Made by a program: the position numbers and the translations under genes
The notes under the pieces: model-generated
The model's input: the letters and a program-made list of their open reading frames with translations, nothing else
Database searches by the model: none
Told to the model about the DNA's origin: nothing
Shown: positions 9,594-17,982 of the stretch, one piece after another
Numbering within the stretch: position 1 is the first letter of the stretch
Layout of the letters: every line of letters starts with the position of its first letter
Origin: Pseudomonas viridiflava
Lineage (GTDB): Bacteria > Pseudomonadota > Gammaproteobacteria > Pseudomonadales > Pseudomonadaceae
Assembly (NCBI RefSeq): GCF_003702045.1
Contig: NZ_RBTP01000033.1
Span: 106,493 to 170,492, forward strand
Direction: 5' to 3'
Length of the DNA: 64,000 bases

Positions 9594-10439
9594 ATGAAGT
9601 TTGAAGGCACCCCGGCCTACGTCGCCACCGACGATCTGAAGCTTGCGGTCAACGCGGCAATCACGCTGGAGCGCCCACTGCTGGTCAAGGGCGAGCCTGG
9701 CACGGGCAAGACCATGCTGGCCGAGCAACTGGCCGAGTCCTTTGGCGCCCGGTTGATTACCTGGCACATAAAATCGACCACCAAGGCGCATCAGGGGCTC
9801 TACGAATACGATGCCGTCAGCCGCCTGCGCGACTCGCAACTGGGCGTGGACAAGGTCCACGACGTGCGCAACTACTTGAAGAAAGGCAAGCTCTGGGAGG
9901 CCTTCGAATCCGAAGAGCGTGTCATTCTGCTGATCGACGAAATCGACAAGGCCGACATCGAGTTTCCCAACGACCTGTTGCAGGAACTCGACAAGATGGA
10001 GTTCTACGTTTACGAGATCGATGAAACCATCAAGGCCAAGCAGCGCCCGATCATCATCATTACCTCCAACAATGAAAAAGAGCTGCCCGATGCATTCCTG
10101 CGCCGCTGCTTTTTCCACTACATCGCCTTTCCAGACCGCGCGACGTTGCAGCGCATCGTCGACGTCCATTACCCGAACATCAAGAAAGACCTGGTCAGCG
10201 AAGCGCTGGACGTGTTCTTCGACGTGCGCAAAGTGCCGGGACTGAAGAAGAAACCCTCGACCTCCGAACTGGTGGACTGGCTCAAGCTGCTGATGGCCGA
10301 CAACATTGGTGAGGCCGTGCTGCGCGAGCGCGATCCGACCAAGGCCATTCCGCCGCTGGCCGGCGCGCTGGTCAAGAACGAACAGGACGTGCAATTGCTG
10401 GAGCGGCTGGCGTTCATGAGCCGCCGCGGCAATCGCTGA
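9594..10439 (+). CDS. MoxR-family AAA+ ATPase
   Basis: A 281-residue AAA+ chaperone-like ATPase. Walker A is GEPGTGKT at 33-40 and Walker B is ILLIDEID at 111-118. Sensor-type residues follow in IIITSNNEKELPDAFLRRC. MoxR ATPases work with VWA-domain partners to mature or activate protein complexes, and the next gene encodes such a partner 39 bp downstream, so the two are probably one operon. The client is unknown. ATG at 9594 has a GAGAGGA site upstream. Confidence 0.9.
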   Translation: MKFEGTPAYVATDDLKLAVNAAITLERPLLVKGEPGTGKTMLAEQLAESFGARLITWHIKSTTKAHQGLYEYDAVSRLRDSQLGVDKVHDVRNYLKKGKLWEAFESEERVILLIDEIDKADIEFPNDLLQELDKMEFYVYEIDETIKAKQRPIIIITSNNEKELPDAFLRRCFFHYIAFPDRATLQRIVDVHYPNIKKDLVSEALDVFFDVRKVPGLKKKPSTSELVDWLKLLMADNIGEAVLRERDPTKAIPPLAGALVKNEQDVQLLERLAFMSRRGNR

Positions 10440-10478
10440 TCCTCTTCATTCACCCTGCTATGAAAAAGGGCGACAGCC

Positions 10479-11657
10479 ATGCTGCTCAACCTGTTCAACG
10501 AAATGCGTGCAGCCAAAGTGCCGGTGTCCCTGCGCGAATTGCTGGACCTGATCAACGCGCTGAAACAGCGGGTGATCTTTGCCGACATCGATGAGTTCTA
10601 CTTTCTGGCGCGCACCATTCTGGTTAAGGACGAGCGCCATTTCGACAAATTCGACCGGGCATTCGGTGCCTACTTCAATGGCTTGGAAAAACTTGACGAT
10701 CATCTTCAGGCGCTGATCCCGGAAGACTGGTTGCGCAAGGAGTTCGAGCGCTCGCTAAGCGATGAAGAGCGGGCGCAGATCCAGTCGCTCGGTGGCCTCG
10801 ACAAGCTCATCGAAGAATTCAAGAAACGTCTTGAGGAGCAGAAGGAACGCCATGCTGGCGGCAACAAATGGATCGGCACCGGCGGCACCAGCCCGTTCGG
10901 CTCGGGCGGCTACAACCCCGAAGGCATCCGTGTCGGCGATGCAGGTGAGCGCAAGGGCAAGGCCGTTAAGGTCTGGGAGCAGCGCGAATACAAAAACCTG
11001 GATGATCAGGTGGAACTGGGTACGCGCAACATCAAAGTCGCGTTGCGGCGCTTGCGCAAGTTTGCCCGCCAGGGCGCAGCCGATGAACTGGACATCGACG
11101 GCACCATCGATCACACCGCGCGCGATGCAGGGCTTTTGAACATCCAGATGCGGCCTGAACGGCGCAACACCATCAAGTTGCTGCTGTTGTTCGACATCGG
11201 CGGCTCGATGGATTCACACGTCAAGGTCTGCGAGGAACTGTTCTCGGCCTGCAAGACCGAGTTCAAGCACATGGAGTATTTCTACTTCCATAATTTCGTC
11301 TATGAATCGGTCTGGAAAAATAATCTGCGCCGCGGCTCGGAGCGGACATCGACCCAGGATGTGCTGCATAAATACGGCGCGGACTACAAAGTGATCTTCA
11401 TTGGCGACGCGTCTATGGCGCCGTACGAAATCACCCAGCCGGGCGGCAGTGTCGAGCACTGGAACGAAGAAGCAGGTTATGTGTGGATGCAGCGCTTCAT
11501 GGCCAAGTTCAAGAAGATTATCTGGATCAACCCGTACCCGAAAGATGCCTGGGACTACACCACCTCCACCCACATCGTGCGTGATCTGATGGAAGGCCAG
11601 ATGTACCCCTTGACGCTGCGCGGCCTCGAGGAAGGCATGCGTTATCTGGCCAAATGA
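10479..11657 (+). CDS. VWA domain protein, CoxE-like partner of the MoxR ATPase
   Basis: A 392-residue cytoplasmic protein. The N-terminal part (about 1-100) is alpha-helical, and a basic coiled-coil (KKRLEEQKERHAGG) leads to a Gly-rich linker. The C-terminal VWA domain has a MIDAS-like motif in LLLLFDIGGSMDSH (DxGGS instead of DxSxS, usual for the CoxE group). It sits directly after the MoxR gene, the standard pairing, and probably acts with it. No metabolic enzyme needing such maturation is next to it. Confidence 0.88.
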   Translation: MLLNLFNEMRAAKVPVSLRELLDLINALKQRVIFADIDEFYFLARTILVKDERHFDKFDRAFGAYFNGLEKLDDHLQALIPEDWLRKEFERSLSDEERAQIQSLGGLDKLIEEFKKRLEEQKERHAGGNKWIGTGGTSPFGSGGYNPEGIRVGDAGERKGKAVKVWEQREYKNLDDQVELGTRNIKVALRRLRKFARQGAADELDIDGTIDHTARDAGLLNIQMRPERRNTIKLLLLFDIGGSMDSHVKVCEELFSACKTEFKHMEYFYFHNFVYESVWKNNLRRGSERTSTQDVLHKYGADYKVIFIGDASMAPYEITQPGGSVEHWNEEAGYVWMQRFMAKFKKIIWINPYPKDAWDYTTSTHIVRDLMEGQMYPLTLRGLEEGMRYLAK

Positions 11658-11676
11658 CCCGGACATGCGCCTGACC

Positions 11677-11702
11677 AAGCCAGTCATCGACTGGCTTTCT
11701 TC
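11677..11702 (+). terminator. Rho-independent terminator of the MoxR-VWA operon
   Basis: AAGCCAGT (11677-11684) pairs with ACTGGCTT (11690-11697) over a 5-nt loop, followed by TTCTTC. It lies 20 bp after the VWA gene stop. Confidence 0.6.
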
Positions 11703-11852
11703 ATGCCGACCAACAGCACGTTGATTGTGTAACTCCGAACTACGCTCAGGTTTCCAATCACCCTTCAGACGGTCAAGTGCTGACTGAGTAAGAAGTTCTG
11801 CCGTTACTCCATCGTTTTGCCTGAGCAACCGTCGCGACCTCGCGGGTTACTT

Positions 11853-12572
11853 ATGAACGAAACGCTCGGGATCATGCAGCCGTATTTTTTTCCCTACATC
11901 GGTTACTTTCAGCTCATTGCGGCGGTAGAGCGTGGGCTTGTTTTTGATATCGTCAAATACAAACGCAAGAGCTGGATGAACCGCAATCGCGTGCTGGATG
12001 GCTATGGCGGCTGGCAGTACATCAAGGTCCCGGTCTGCGCCAAGGACGGCACACTGATCAAAGACGCACGGATCCTTGACTACACGGGCGCACATCGCCG
12101 GATCAAGAATCAACTGGAGCACTATCGAGGCAAAGCCCCCTACTTCAAAGAGGTCCTGGCGTTACTCGACCTGACGTTCGCCCATCCAGACACCACTCAT
12201 CTCTGCGAATTGAATACTCGCTCATTGAAAGTCGTCTGTGATTATCTCGGCCTGCCCTTCAACTGGACCAACTGCTCGGACATGAAGTTTGACCTGCCGC
12301 CCATTCAACACGCAGGACAGTGGGCGCTGGAAATCAGCACACGGGTGGAGGCCCGGCAGTACATCAATGCCACGGGTGGCCGCGATATATTCGTCACGAG
12401 CGAATGGCAGGAGCGCGGTATTGAACTGCGCTTTCTGGAACCGTCTTCACTGCACTATTGCGCCGAGCCACTCACTTTCATCGAGAACCTGTCGATACTG
12501 GACGTCCTGATGTGGAACACGCCGAAGACTGTGCTGGCCTATATACGCAATGAAACAAGGGCCATTGCATAA
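11853..12572 (+). CDS. WbqC family protein
   Basis: A 239-residue protein starting MNETLGIMQPYFFPYIGYFQL, the hallmark of the WbqC family (PF08889). Members are usually found in O-antigen or capsule clusters and are thought to act in modified-sugar biosynthesis, possibly as acyl/amino-transferring enzymes; no reaction is established from this sequence. No glycosyltransferases or sugar-nucleotide genes are nearby, so this is an orphan. Its base composition is somewhat less GC-rich than its neighbours. The ATG at 11853 matches the family N-terminus; the ribosome site is weak. Confidence 0.85.
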   Translation: MNETLGIMQPYFFPYIGYFQLIAAVERGLVFDIVKYKRKSWMNRNRVLDGYGGWQYIKVPVCAKDGTLIKDARILDYTGAHRRIKNQLEHYRGKAPYFKEVLALLDLTFAHPDTTHLCELNTRSLKVVCDYLGLPFNWTNCSDMKFDLPPIQHAGQWALEISTRVEARQYINATGGRDIFVTSEWQERGIELRFLEPSSLHYCAEPLTFIENLSILDVLMWNTPKTVLAYIRNETRAIA

Positions 12573-12639
12573 GTGGTGACCAAACAAGGCTCATCCGACG
12601 GCGCGTTCACGGCCGCCGGATGTGCCGGGCGTCTGGAAC

Positions 12640-13164
12640 TCAGCGGTAGTCCCTTTCAAGCTGCGGCTTGCGACGCCCGCCATGCACGACCCAGCCGAGC
12701 AGCAGCACGAAACTTTCAATCACCAGCGCCAACAGCAATGCACTGATGATGCCCCAGGCGATGACTTCCGGTGCCAGCAGAACCTGCCAGGTGTAGCCAT
12801 TGAACGTCTCGCGGCGGATGTCCGGATCGGATGAAGTCGCGACGTAAAACGCTCGGGAATACCAGGGACCTTGCAGACCGAGCCATTGGCGCTCCAGCAC
12901 ATGGGTGCGGGTCAGCAAGGTATCGATGTTATCGGCGTCACTGCGAAACACCGGGTCTTCGCTGTTGCGGTAGTGCTGGATCAGCGCCTGGATATCGCCC
13001 TTGAAGAACTGCGCGGCCGTGTTGTTGTAACCCTTGATCGCCTGCTGGGCTTCGATCAGGTGCGCCTCTACACGTTTGCTGTAGTCGCTGATGAAGCCGG
13101 GCACCTGAACGCCGAACAGCAAGCCCACCGTGAACAGGACCAATCGCAGATAACTTCGCAGCAT
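12640..13164 (-). CDS. DUF2937 family membrane protein
   Basis: A 174-residue protein with one hydrophobic segment at the N-terminus (LVLFTVGLLFGVQVPGF) and a second near the C-terminus (VIAWGIISALLLALVIESFVLLLGW). A charged, probably periplasmic helical domain lies between them, ending in a basic tail. It matches DUF2937, whose function is unknown. The ATG at 13164 is preferred because AGAGGG lies 6 nt upstream; the in-frame ATG two codons earlier would touch that site. The next upstream gene on this strand is the glutamine amidotransferase, about 40 bp away. Confidence 0.75.
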   Translation of the reverse strand: MLRSYLRLVLFTVGLLFGVQVPGFISDYSKRVEAHLIEAQQAIKGYNNTAAQFFKGDIQALIQHYRNSEDPVFRSDADNIDTLLTRTHVLERQWLGLQGPWYSRAFYVATSSDPDIRRETFNGYTWQVLLAPEVIAWGIISALLLALVIESFVLLLGWVVHGGRRKPQLERDYR

Positions 13165-13203
13165 GAACATCCCTCTTTCATTGAATTGCGTGTCAATGCG
13201 CGC

Positions 13204-13992
13204 TTACGGCGTAACCGTTTCAGTCGAACCCTTGGCAACGCACTCACCCTTGCGCCACAGACTCCACTGGCCCGGCTCATAGGCGTTCCAGTTTTCGTTT
13301 GCGGTTAAAGGCTCGGTGGCAATAACTGTGACCACATCGTGGGGCGTGGTTTCCGCCTGAAAATCAACGATCACGTCAACGTCCTTCAAGCGAGCCGGAC
13401 CGAAAGGTGCGCGCCGGGTGATCTGTACGAGTTTGGTGCTGCAAAAACAGAACAGCCAGTCGCCGTCACTCAGCAGACAGTTGAATACACCCTTGCTGCG
13501 GTATTCGCTGCAGGCCTGGATGAGTGTCGGCAACAACTGCTCGACCTCGACTGGTTCTGGAAAGGCTTCACGCACGCGGTTGAGCAGGTCACAGAATGCC
13601 GCTTCGCTGTCGGTATCGCCCACCGGACGATAGAACGTAGCACCAGGGCTGAAGTCGGCCAGTTGACCGTTGTGGGCGAAACACCAGTTACGGCCCCACA
13701 ACTCGCGCACGAAAGGATGGGTGTTGGACAGACAAACCTTGCCGACATTGGCCTGACGAATGTGGCCAATCACGACTTCGCTCTTGATGGGATAACGCTG
13801 CACCAGTTGCGCGACTTGCGATTCACAACTGGCGGCCGGATCCTGGAACAGACGCAGGCCGCGGCCTTCGTAGAACGCGATGCCCCAGCCGTCACGATGC
13901 GGGCCGGTATTGCCGCCACGCTGCATCAGCCCGGTAAAGCTGAAAACGATATCGGTCGGGACATTGGCGCTCATGCCCAGTAGTTCACACAT
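13204..13992 (-). CDS. Class II glutamine amidotransferase (YafJ type)
   Basis: A 262-residue Ntn-type glutamine amidotransferase. The catalytic Cys2 follows the initiator Met (MCELLGM). Conserved segments [17 protein letters not shown] ([15 protein letters not shown]), GHIRQANVG and [11 protein letters not shown] form the glutaminase active site. These stand-alone domains have no synthase partner; the physiological amide acceptor is unknown. It is followed by the DUF2937 gene on the same strand. Confidence 0.88.
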   Translation of the reverse strand: MCELLGMSANVPTDIVFSFTGLMQRGGNTGPHRDGWGIAFYEGRGLRLFQDPAASCESQVAQLVQRYPIKSEVVIGHIRQANVGKVCLSNTHPFVRELWGRNWCFAHNGQLADFSPGATFYRPVGDTDSEAAFCDLLNRVREAFPEPVEVEQLLPTLIQACSEYRSKGVFNCLLSDGDWLFCFCSTKLVQITRRAPFGPARLKDVDVIVDFQAETTPHDVVTVIATEPLTANENWNAYEPGQWSLWRKGECVAKGSTETVTP

Positions 13993-14068
13993 GCTCAGGT
14001 TCTCGCTTCAAGACATTGTGCAGCGGGTCATGCGCTGCACACGGCAGCGCAGGCCAACGAAGCGGGAC

Positions 14069-14551
14069 TTACAGACGCGGCTCGACCCGTTCGCCACGTG
14101 CCGACGCGGCCGGAGCCGGCACAGCCGGCTTGCGGCCATAGCCGTCGTCACGGGCGAACGGTTCGTCCTCGGCATCCACTTCGGCAGGTTCGGCGGCGGG
14201 CTGTGGTTGACGGGCCTTACGGTTTTTCTCGATCGGCCAGCGAATCAGCACGAACAGCAGATAGGCGCCGAAGGCGAACATGCCGTACATCGCCAGATCC
14301 GAAACGGCGGTCCATACGTTGCTGCCAACCTTGAACATCAGGTCCAGCGCAGTGATCGCCACGGCAGGTGCGTAGGCATCCTTGACAGGGTCAACCAGGG
14401 TGGGAGTCAACAGCAACACGGCAGCGATGACTCGCAGCGGCTCCTTGAGGTAGCGCCACATCCAGCCGGTCATCAGAAACCACACCAACAGGCAGCCCAG
14501 CGCAGCGAAGGCGTACAGGCTCCAGGCGATCAGATAGTCGTTCTCGGTCAT
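14069..14551 (-). CDS. Small membrane protein of unknown function
   Basis: 160 residues from the ATG at 14551 (MTENDYLIAWSLYAF). It has about three to four hydrophobic helices (YLIAWSLYAFAALGCLLVW, LRVIAAVLLLTPTLV, LAMYGMFAFGAYLLFVLIRW) followed by a long Pro/Ala-rich charged tail. I know similar proteins from Pseudomonas as conserved 'MFS transporter/hypothetical' annotations, but see no functional motif. It lies upstream of and in the same direction as the amidotransferase, and divergent from the oligopeptidase gene. Confidence 0.65.
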   Translation of the reverse strand: MTENDYLIAWSLYAFAALGCLLVWFLMTGWMWRYLKEPLRVIAAVLLLTPTLVDPVKDAYAPAVAITALDLMFKVGSNVWTAVSDLAMYGMFAFGAYLLFVLIRWPIEKNRKARQPQPAAEPAEVDAEDEPFARDDGYGRKPAVPAPAASARGERVEPRL

Positions 14552-14683
14552 GTCGTCCGTGGTAAGGGAGGTAAAGAGGCGCTTATGATAACGGCTTTTC
14601 ACTGCCCCGGCTTGCCTGGGTTGTTCAATCGGCGCAGCGTGTCCCGATATTTACTTGATTGACGCCTCTAGAGAGAGCCCCGC

Positions 14684-16744
14684 ATGTCCTTTTCGAATGC
14701 AACCTCCAGCGCCCCTGTCGCTCGCAAGGCCGACGGCCCCGACCCCTACGCCTGGCTGCAAAACCGCGACACGGATGAGGTGCTTGATTACCTGAAAGCT
14801 GAAAACAGTTATCAGGAAGCACAACTGGCAGACCAGCGCGAATTGCGCGAAACGCTGTTTCAGGAGATCAAGAGCCGCATCCTTGAAACCGACCTGTCGC
14901 TGCCCTCGCCTTGGGGCCCCTACCTGTATTACACCCGCACCACACAGGGCGATGAGTACGCGCGGCATTACCGCTGCCCGCGTCCGGCGGACGATTCGAA
15001 CACCGTGGACGACAGCCACGAAGAACTGCTGCTGGACCCTAACGTACTGGCCGATGGCGGGTTCTTCTCGTTGGGCGCGTTCAGCATCAGCCCTGATCAC
15101 CAGCGGCTGGCCTACAGCCTGGACACCAGTGGCGACGAGGTTTATCAGCTTTACGTCAAAGAATTGAGCACTGGCCAGGTCAGCAGCCTGCCTTTCAAGG
15201 ATTGCGATGGCAGCATGACGTGGGCCAACGACAGCCAGACGCTGTTCTTCGGTGAACTGGACGACACTCACCGTCCGCACAAGCTCTATCGCCACACGCT
15301 GGGTCACGAGACTGCCGATCAGGTGTTTCACGAGCCGGATGGCCGCTTCTTCCTGCATTGTTTTCGCACCAGCTCCGAACGCCAGCTGGTGCTGTTGCTC
15401 AATAGCAAAACCACCAGCGAAGCCTGGGTGCTGGACGCCGAAAGTCCCGAGCAGGCCTTCACCTGCCTGGCGCCCCGTGTAGAGGGGCATGAATACTTTC
15501 CCGATCACGGCCTGCTGAATGGCGTCTGGAGCTGGTTCATTCGCAGTAACCAGAGCGGCATCAACTTTGCGCTGTATCACGCGCCCGAACAGACGAGCAG
15601 CGTACCGACCCGCGACGACTGGCAGACGCTGATCCCGCACAGCGATTCGGTGATGCTTGAAGGCGTCGGCCTCAACGCCAAAGGTCTTAGCCTGAGTTTG
15701 CGCGAAGGCGGCCTGCCGATCATCGAGGTGCGCCCCCAGGACCTGCCGGCCTATCGCGTCCAGTTGCCTGACGCCGCGTACAGCCTGTATGTACAGGACT
15801 CGCTGGAATTCGACAGCCCGCGGATTCGCCTGCGCTATCAATCATTGAACCGTCCACCTCAGGTTCGGCAGCTGGAACTGGCGACCGGTGAGCAAGTGGT
15901 GCTCAAGGAAACCCCCGTGCTCGGCACGTTCGATGCCGACGCCTATGTCAGCCAGCGTCTGTGGGCGACGGCCGCTGACGGAACGCAGGTGCCTATCAGT
16001 CTGGTGGTCAAACGTGAACTGGCCGGTCAGCCGACGCCGCTTTATCTGTACGGCTACGGTGCCTACGGCGAAAGCCTGGATCCGTGGTTTTCCCACGCAC
16101 GCTTGAGCCTGCTGGACCGTGGCGTAGCCTTTGCAATTGCGCATGTTCGCGGCGGTGGCGAGTTGGGTGAAGCCTGGTATCGCAACGGCAAGCAGGAACA
16201 TAAGCAAAACACGTTCGGCGACTTCATCGCTTGCGCCGAACACTTGATTGCCGAAGGGCTGACCCGCTCCGAACAACTGGTGATCAGCGGCGGCAGCGCT
16301 GGCGGCCTGTTGATGGGCGCAGTGCTCAATCAGCGTCCCGACCTGTTCAAGGCGGCGATTGCCGAAGTGCCTTTCGTCGACGTGCTCAACACCATGCTCG
16401 ATCCCGAGCTGCCGCTGACCGTCACCGAGTATGACGAATGGGGCAACCCGCAAGAGCCTGAAGTTTACGCGCGCATCCAGGCTTACGCGCCTTACGAGAA
16501 CGTCAGCGCTCAGGCGTATCCGGCCATGCTGGTGATCGCTGGCTACAACGACAGCCGCGTGCAGTACTGGGAAGCCGCCAAATGGGTCGCGAAATTGCGT
16601 GCAACCAAGACCGATGACAACCTGCTGCTGCTCAAGACCGAGCTGGGCGCCGGTCACGGCGGCATGAGCGGACGCTATCAAGGATTGCGTGACGTGGCGC
16701 TGGAATACGGCTTCATCTTCAAGGTATTGCAACTGGGCGAATGA
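14684..16744 (+). CDS. ptrB: Oligopeptidase B (S9A serine peptidase)
   Basis: A 686-residue prolyl-oligopeptidase-fold enzyme that cleaves short peptides after Arg/Lys. The N-terminal ~400 residues form the beta-propeller; the C-terminal hydrolase carries the triad Ser538 (SGGSAGG), Asp623 (AGYNDSRVQYWE) and His658 (GAGHGGMSG). The motif HVRGGGELGEAWY is typical of the family. No signal peptide is seen, so it acts in the cytoplasm. Length matches E. coli PtrB. ATG at 14684 follows a purine-rich TAGAGAGAG tract. Confidence 0.92.
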   Translation: MSFSNATSSAPVARKADGPDPYAWLQNRDTDEVLDYLKAENSYQEAQLADQRELRETLFQEIKSRILETDLSLPSPWGPYLYYTRTTQGDEYARHYRCPRPADDSNTVDDSHEELLLDPNVLADGGFFSLGAFSISPDHQRLAYSLDTSGDEVYQLYVKELSTGQVSSLPFKDCDGSMTWANDSQTLFFGELDDTHRPHKLYRHTLGHETADQVFHEPDGRFFLHCFRTSSERQLVLLLNSKTTSEAWVLDAESPEQAFTCLAPRVEGHEYFPDHGLLNGVWSWFIRSNQSGINFALYHAPEQTSSVPTRDDWQTLIPHSDSVMLEGVGLNAKGLSLSLREGGLPIIEVRPQDLPAYRVQLPDAAYSLYVQDSLEFDSPRIRLRYQSLNRPPQVRQLELATGEQVVLKETPVLGTFDADAYVSQRLWATAADGTQVPISLVVKRELAGQPTPLYLYGYGAYGESLDPWFSHARLSLLDRGVAFAIAHVRGGGELGEAWYRNGKQEHKQNTFGDFIACAEHLIAEGLTRSEQLVISGGSAGGLLMGAVLNQRPDLFKAAIAEVPFVDVLNTMLDPELPLTVTEYDEWGNPQEPEVYARIQAYAPYENVSAQAYPAMLVIAGYNDSRVQYWEAAKWVAKLRATKTDDNLLLLKTELGAGHGGMSGRYQGLRDVALEYGFIFKVLQLGE

Positions 16745-16776
16745 ACTTGGCTTCAAACGCCTGTCTTACTAGCATC

Positions 16777-16802
16777 GGGGGCAAGGATATGCCCCCTTCT
16801 CT
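16777..16802 (+). terminator. Hairpin terminator after oligopeptidase B
   Basis: GGGGGCA (16777-16783) pairs with TGCCCCC (16790-16796) over a 6-nt loop, followed by TTCTCT, about 33 bp after the stop codon. Confidence 0.6.
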
Positions 16803-16826
16803 GTAGCCTGATCACAAGACCGAACC

Positions 16827-17303
16827 ATGTCAGAACAACTGTCCAACCTGAATAACGCCATACGCGACATGCTGCTGGACTGCGGCCTGTTCGATACCCT
16901 GCTGCCGGGCGATTTCCTGGCGGTGTCCGGTTACTTCAACATCACCGATATTGAAAAAGGCGAGACGATTTTTGCCGAGGGCGACGCCGGAACCTTCATG
17001 TGCATCATTCATCAGGGCACGGTGTCGGTGCAGAAGCTCAACAGCGAAGGTCAGCAGGTCGAGATCGCCACATTGCGCCGCGGCCGCGCATTCGGCGAGA
17101 TGGCGGTACTGGATGGCGAGCGTCGTTCGGCCAGTTGCATCGCTTCGACCAGTTGCCAGTTACTGAACCTGGGGCGTGACTCGCTGGACAAGATGCTGGA
17201 TGAAGCCCCCAAGGTCGCGGCCAAGATCATCCGTGCGCTGGCCATTTCGCTGTCGCGACGCCTGCGCATGGTCGACGGCCAATTGCTTTCGCAACAGGTG
17301 TGA
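16827..17303 (+). CDS. Cyclic nucleotide-binding domain protein
   Basis: 158 residues, almost all a CAP/Crp-type cNMP-binding beta-barrel: EGDAGTFMCIIHQGTVSV and the phosphate-binding-cassette region RGRAFGEMAVLDGERRSASCIA. A C-terminal helix follows but there is no helix-turn-helix, so it is not a Crp-type repressor by itself. The ligand is unknown; the cassette contains FGEMAVLDGERRSA, close to cAMP-binding forms. Its role is probably regulatory through protein contacts, which is inference. Confidence 0.85.
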   Translation: MSEQLSNLNNAIRDMLLDCGLFDTLLPGDFLAVSGYFNITDIEKGETIFAEGDAGTFMCIIHQGTVSVQKLNSEGQQVEIATLRRGRAFGEMAVLDGERRSASCIASTSCQLLNLGRDSLDKMLDEAPKVAAKIIRALAISLSRRLRMVDGQLLSQQV

Positions 17304-17369
17304 GTTTGCTCATCTGGCGCTAAACTCGCTGACATCTCGCTTTCAACGCGCACACGAACAGGTGACACC

Positions 17370-17744
17370 ATGAGCACGGCCAACCCTCCTTCCAACACTG
17401 CCAAGCTGGACCGCATTCTGGCCGACGCCCAGCGCGACCGGGAAATGGGTTACCGCGACAAGGCCCTGCGCATGTACCCGCACGTTTGCGGCCGCTGCGC
17501 CCGCGAGTTCGCCGGCAAGCGTCTGAGCGAGCTGACCGTGCATCACCGCGACCACAATCACGATAACAACCCGCAGGACGGTTCGAACTGGGAACTGCTC
17601 TGCCTGTACTGCCACGACAACGAACACTCCCGTTATACCGATCAACAGTATTTCTCCGACAGCTCCCTCAGCTCGCCGAAAGCCTCCAAGGCCACGCACA
17701 ACCCGTTCGCTGCGCTGGCAGGGTTGATGAAGAAGGATGAGTGA
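17370..17744 (+). CDS. yajD: HNH nuclease family protein YajD
   Basis: 124 residues with an HNH nuclease core. Two CxxC-type zinc sites appear (VCGRCA and CLYCHDNEH), with LTVHHRDHNHDNN carrying the HNH histidines. The C-terminal SDSS...NPFAALAGLMKK tail matches YajD of E. coli and Pseudomonas. The biological role is not established. It lies about 65 bp downstream of the cNMP-binding gene on the same strand. Confidence 0.88.
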   Translation: MSTANPPSNTAKLDRILADAQRDREMGYRDKALRMYPHVCGRCAREFAGKRLSELTVHHRDHNHDNNPQDGSNWELLCLYCHDNEHSRYTDQQYFSDSSLSSPKASKATHNPFAALAGLMKKDE

Positions 17745-17817
17745 CGGGCCTCGCTGACCGTTGAGCTCACGAAGGCAATGGTGCGAACACTCTATTTTGC
17801 AGCGCTGTATGGGGCTC

Positions 17818-17840
17818 TTCGCGAGCACGCTCGCTACCAC
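17818..17840. repeat. REP-like element
   Basis: TTCGCGAGCACGCTCGCTAC begins a TTCGCGAGCA-AGCTCGC-type REP; its core GCGAGC-AC-GCTCGC (17821-17834) is a perfect inverted repeat. It lies in the gap between yajD and copA. Confidence 0.55.
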
Positions 17841-17882
17841 GACGTAGAACGTGGCGCTTCGGACTGGAGCCCGCCTGCAACC

Positions 17883-17897
17883 TGACTGAAATGTAGT
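17883..17897 (+). promoter_or_regulatory. Candidate copper-responsive (cop box-like) site
   Basis: TGAC-N5-TGTAGT about 86 bp before copA resembles the TGACA-N5-TGTCAT half-site layout bound by CopR/CusR-type regulators. The match is partial and there is no copRS pair in the window, so this is only a lead. Confidence 0.3.
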
Positions 17898-17982
17898 CCC
17901 CTCGCCCTCCGCCTTGTGGCCTCCTCCTGCCAATTCGCAGGCATTCTGGCCTGCGACGAACCGACCGAACGGATACGCCATC

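Noticed and set aside
14651..15841. Minus-strand frame over the oligopeptidase gene
   Set aside because: Antisense to ptrB, which carries an intact catalytic triad.
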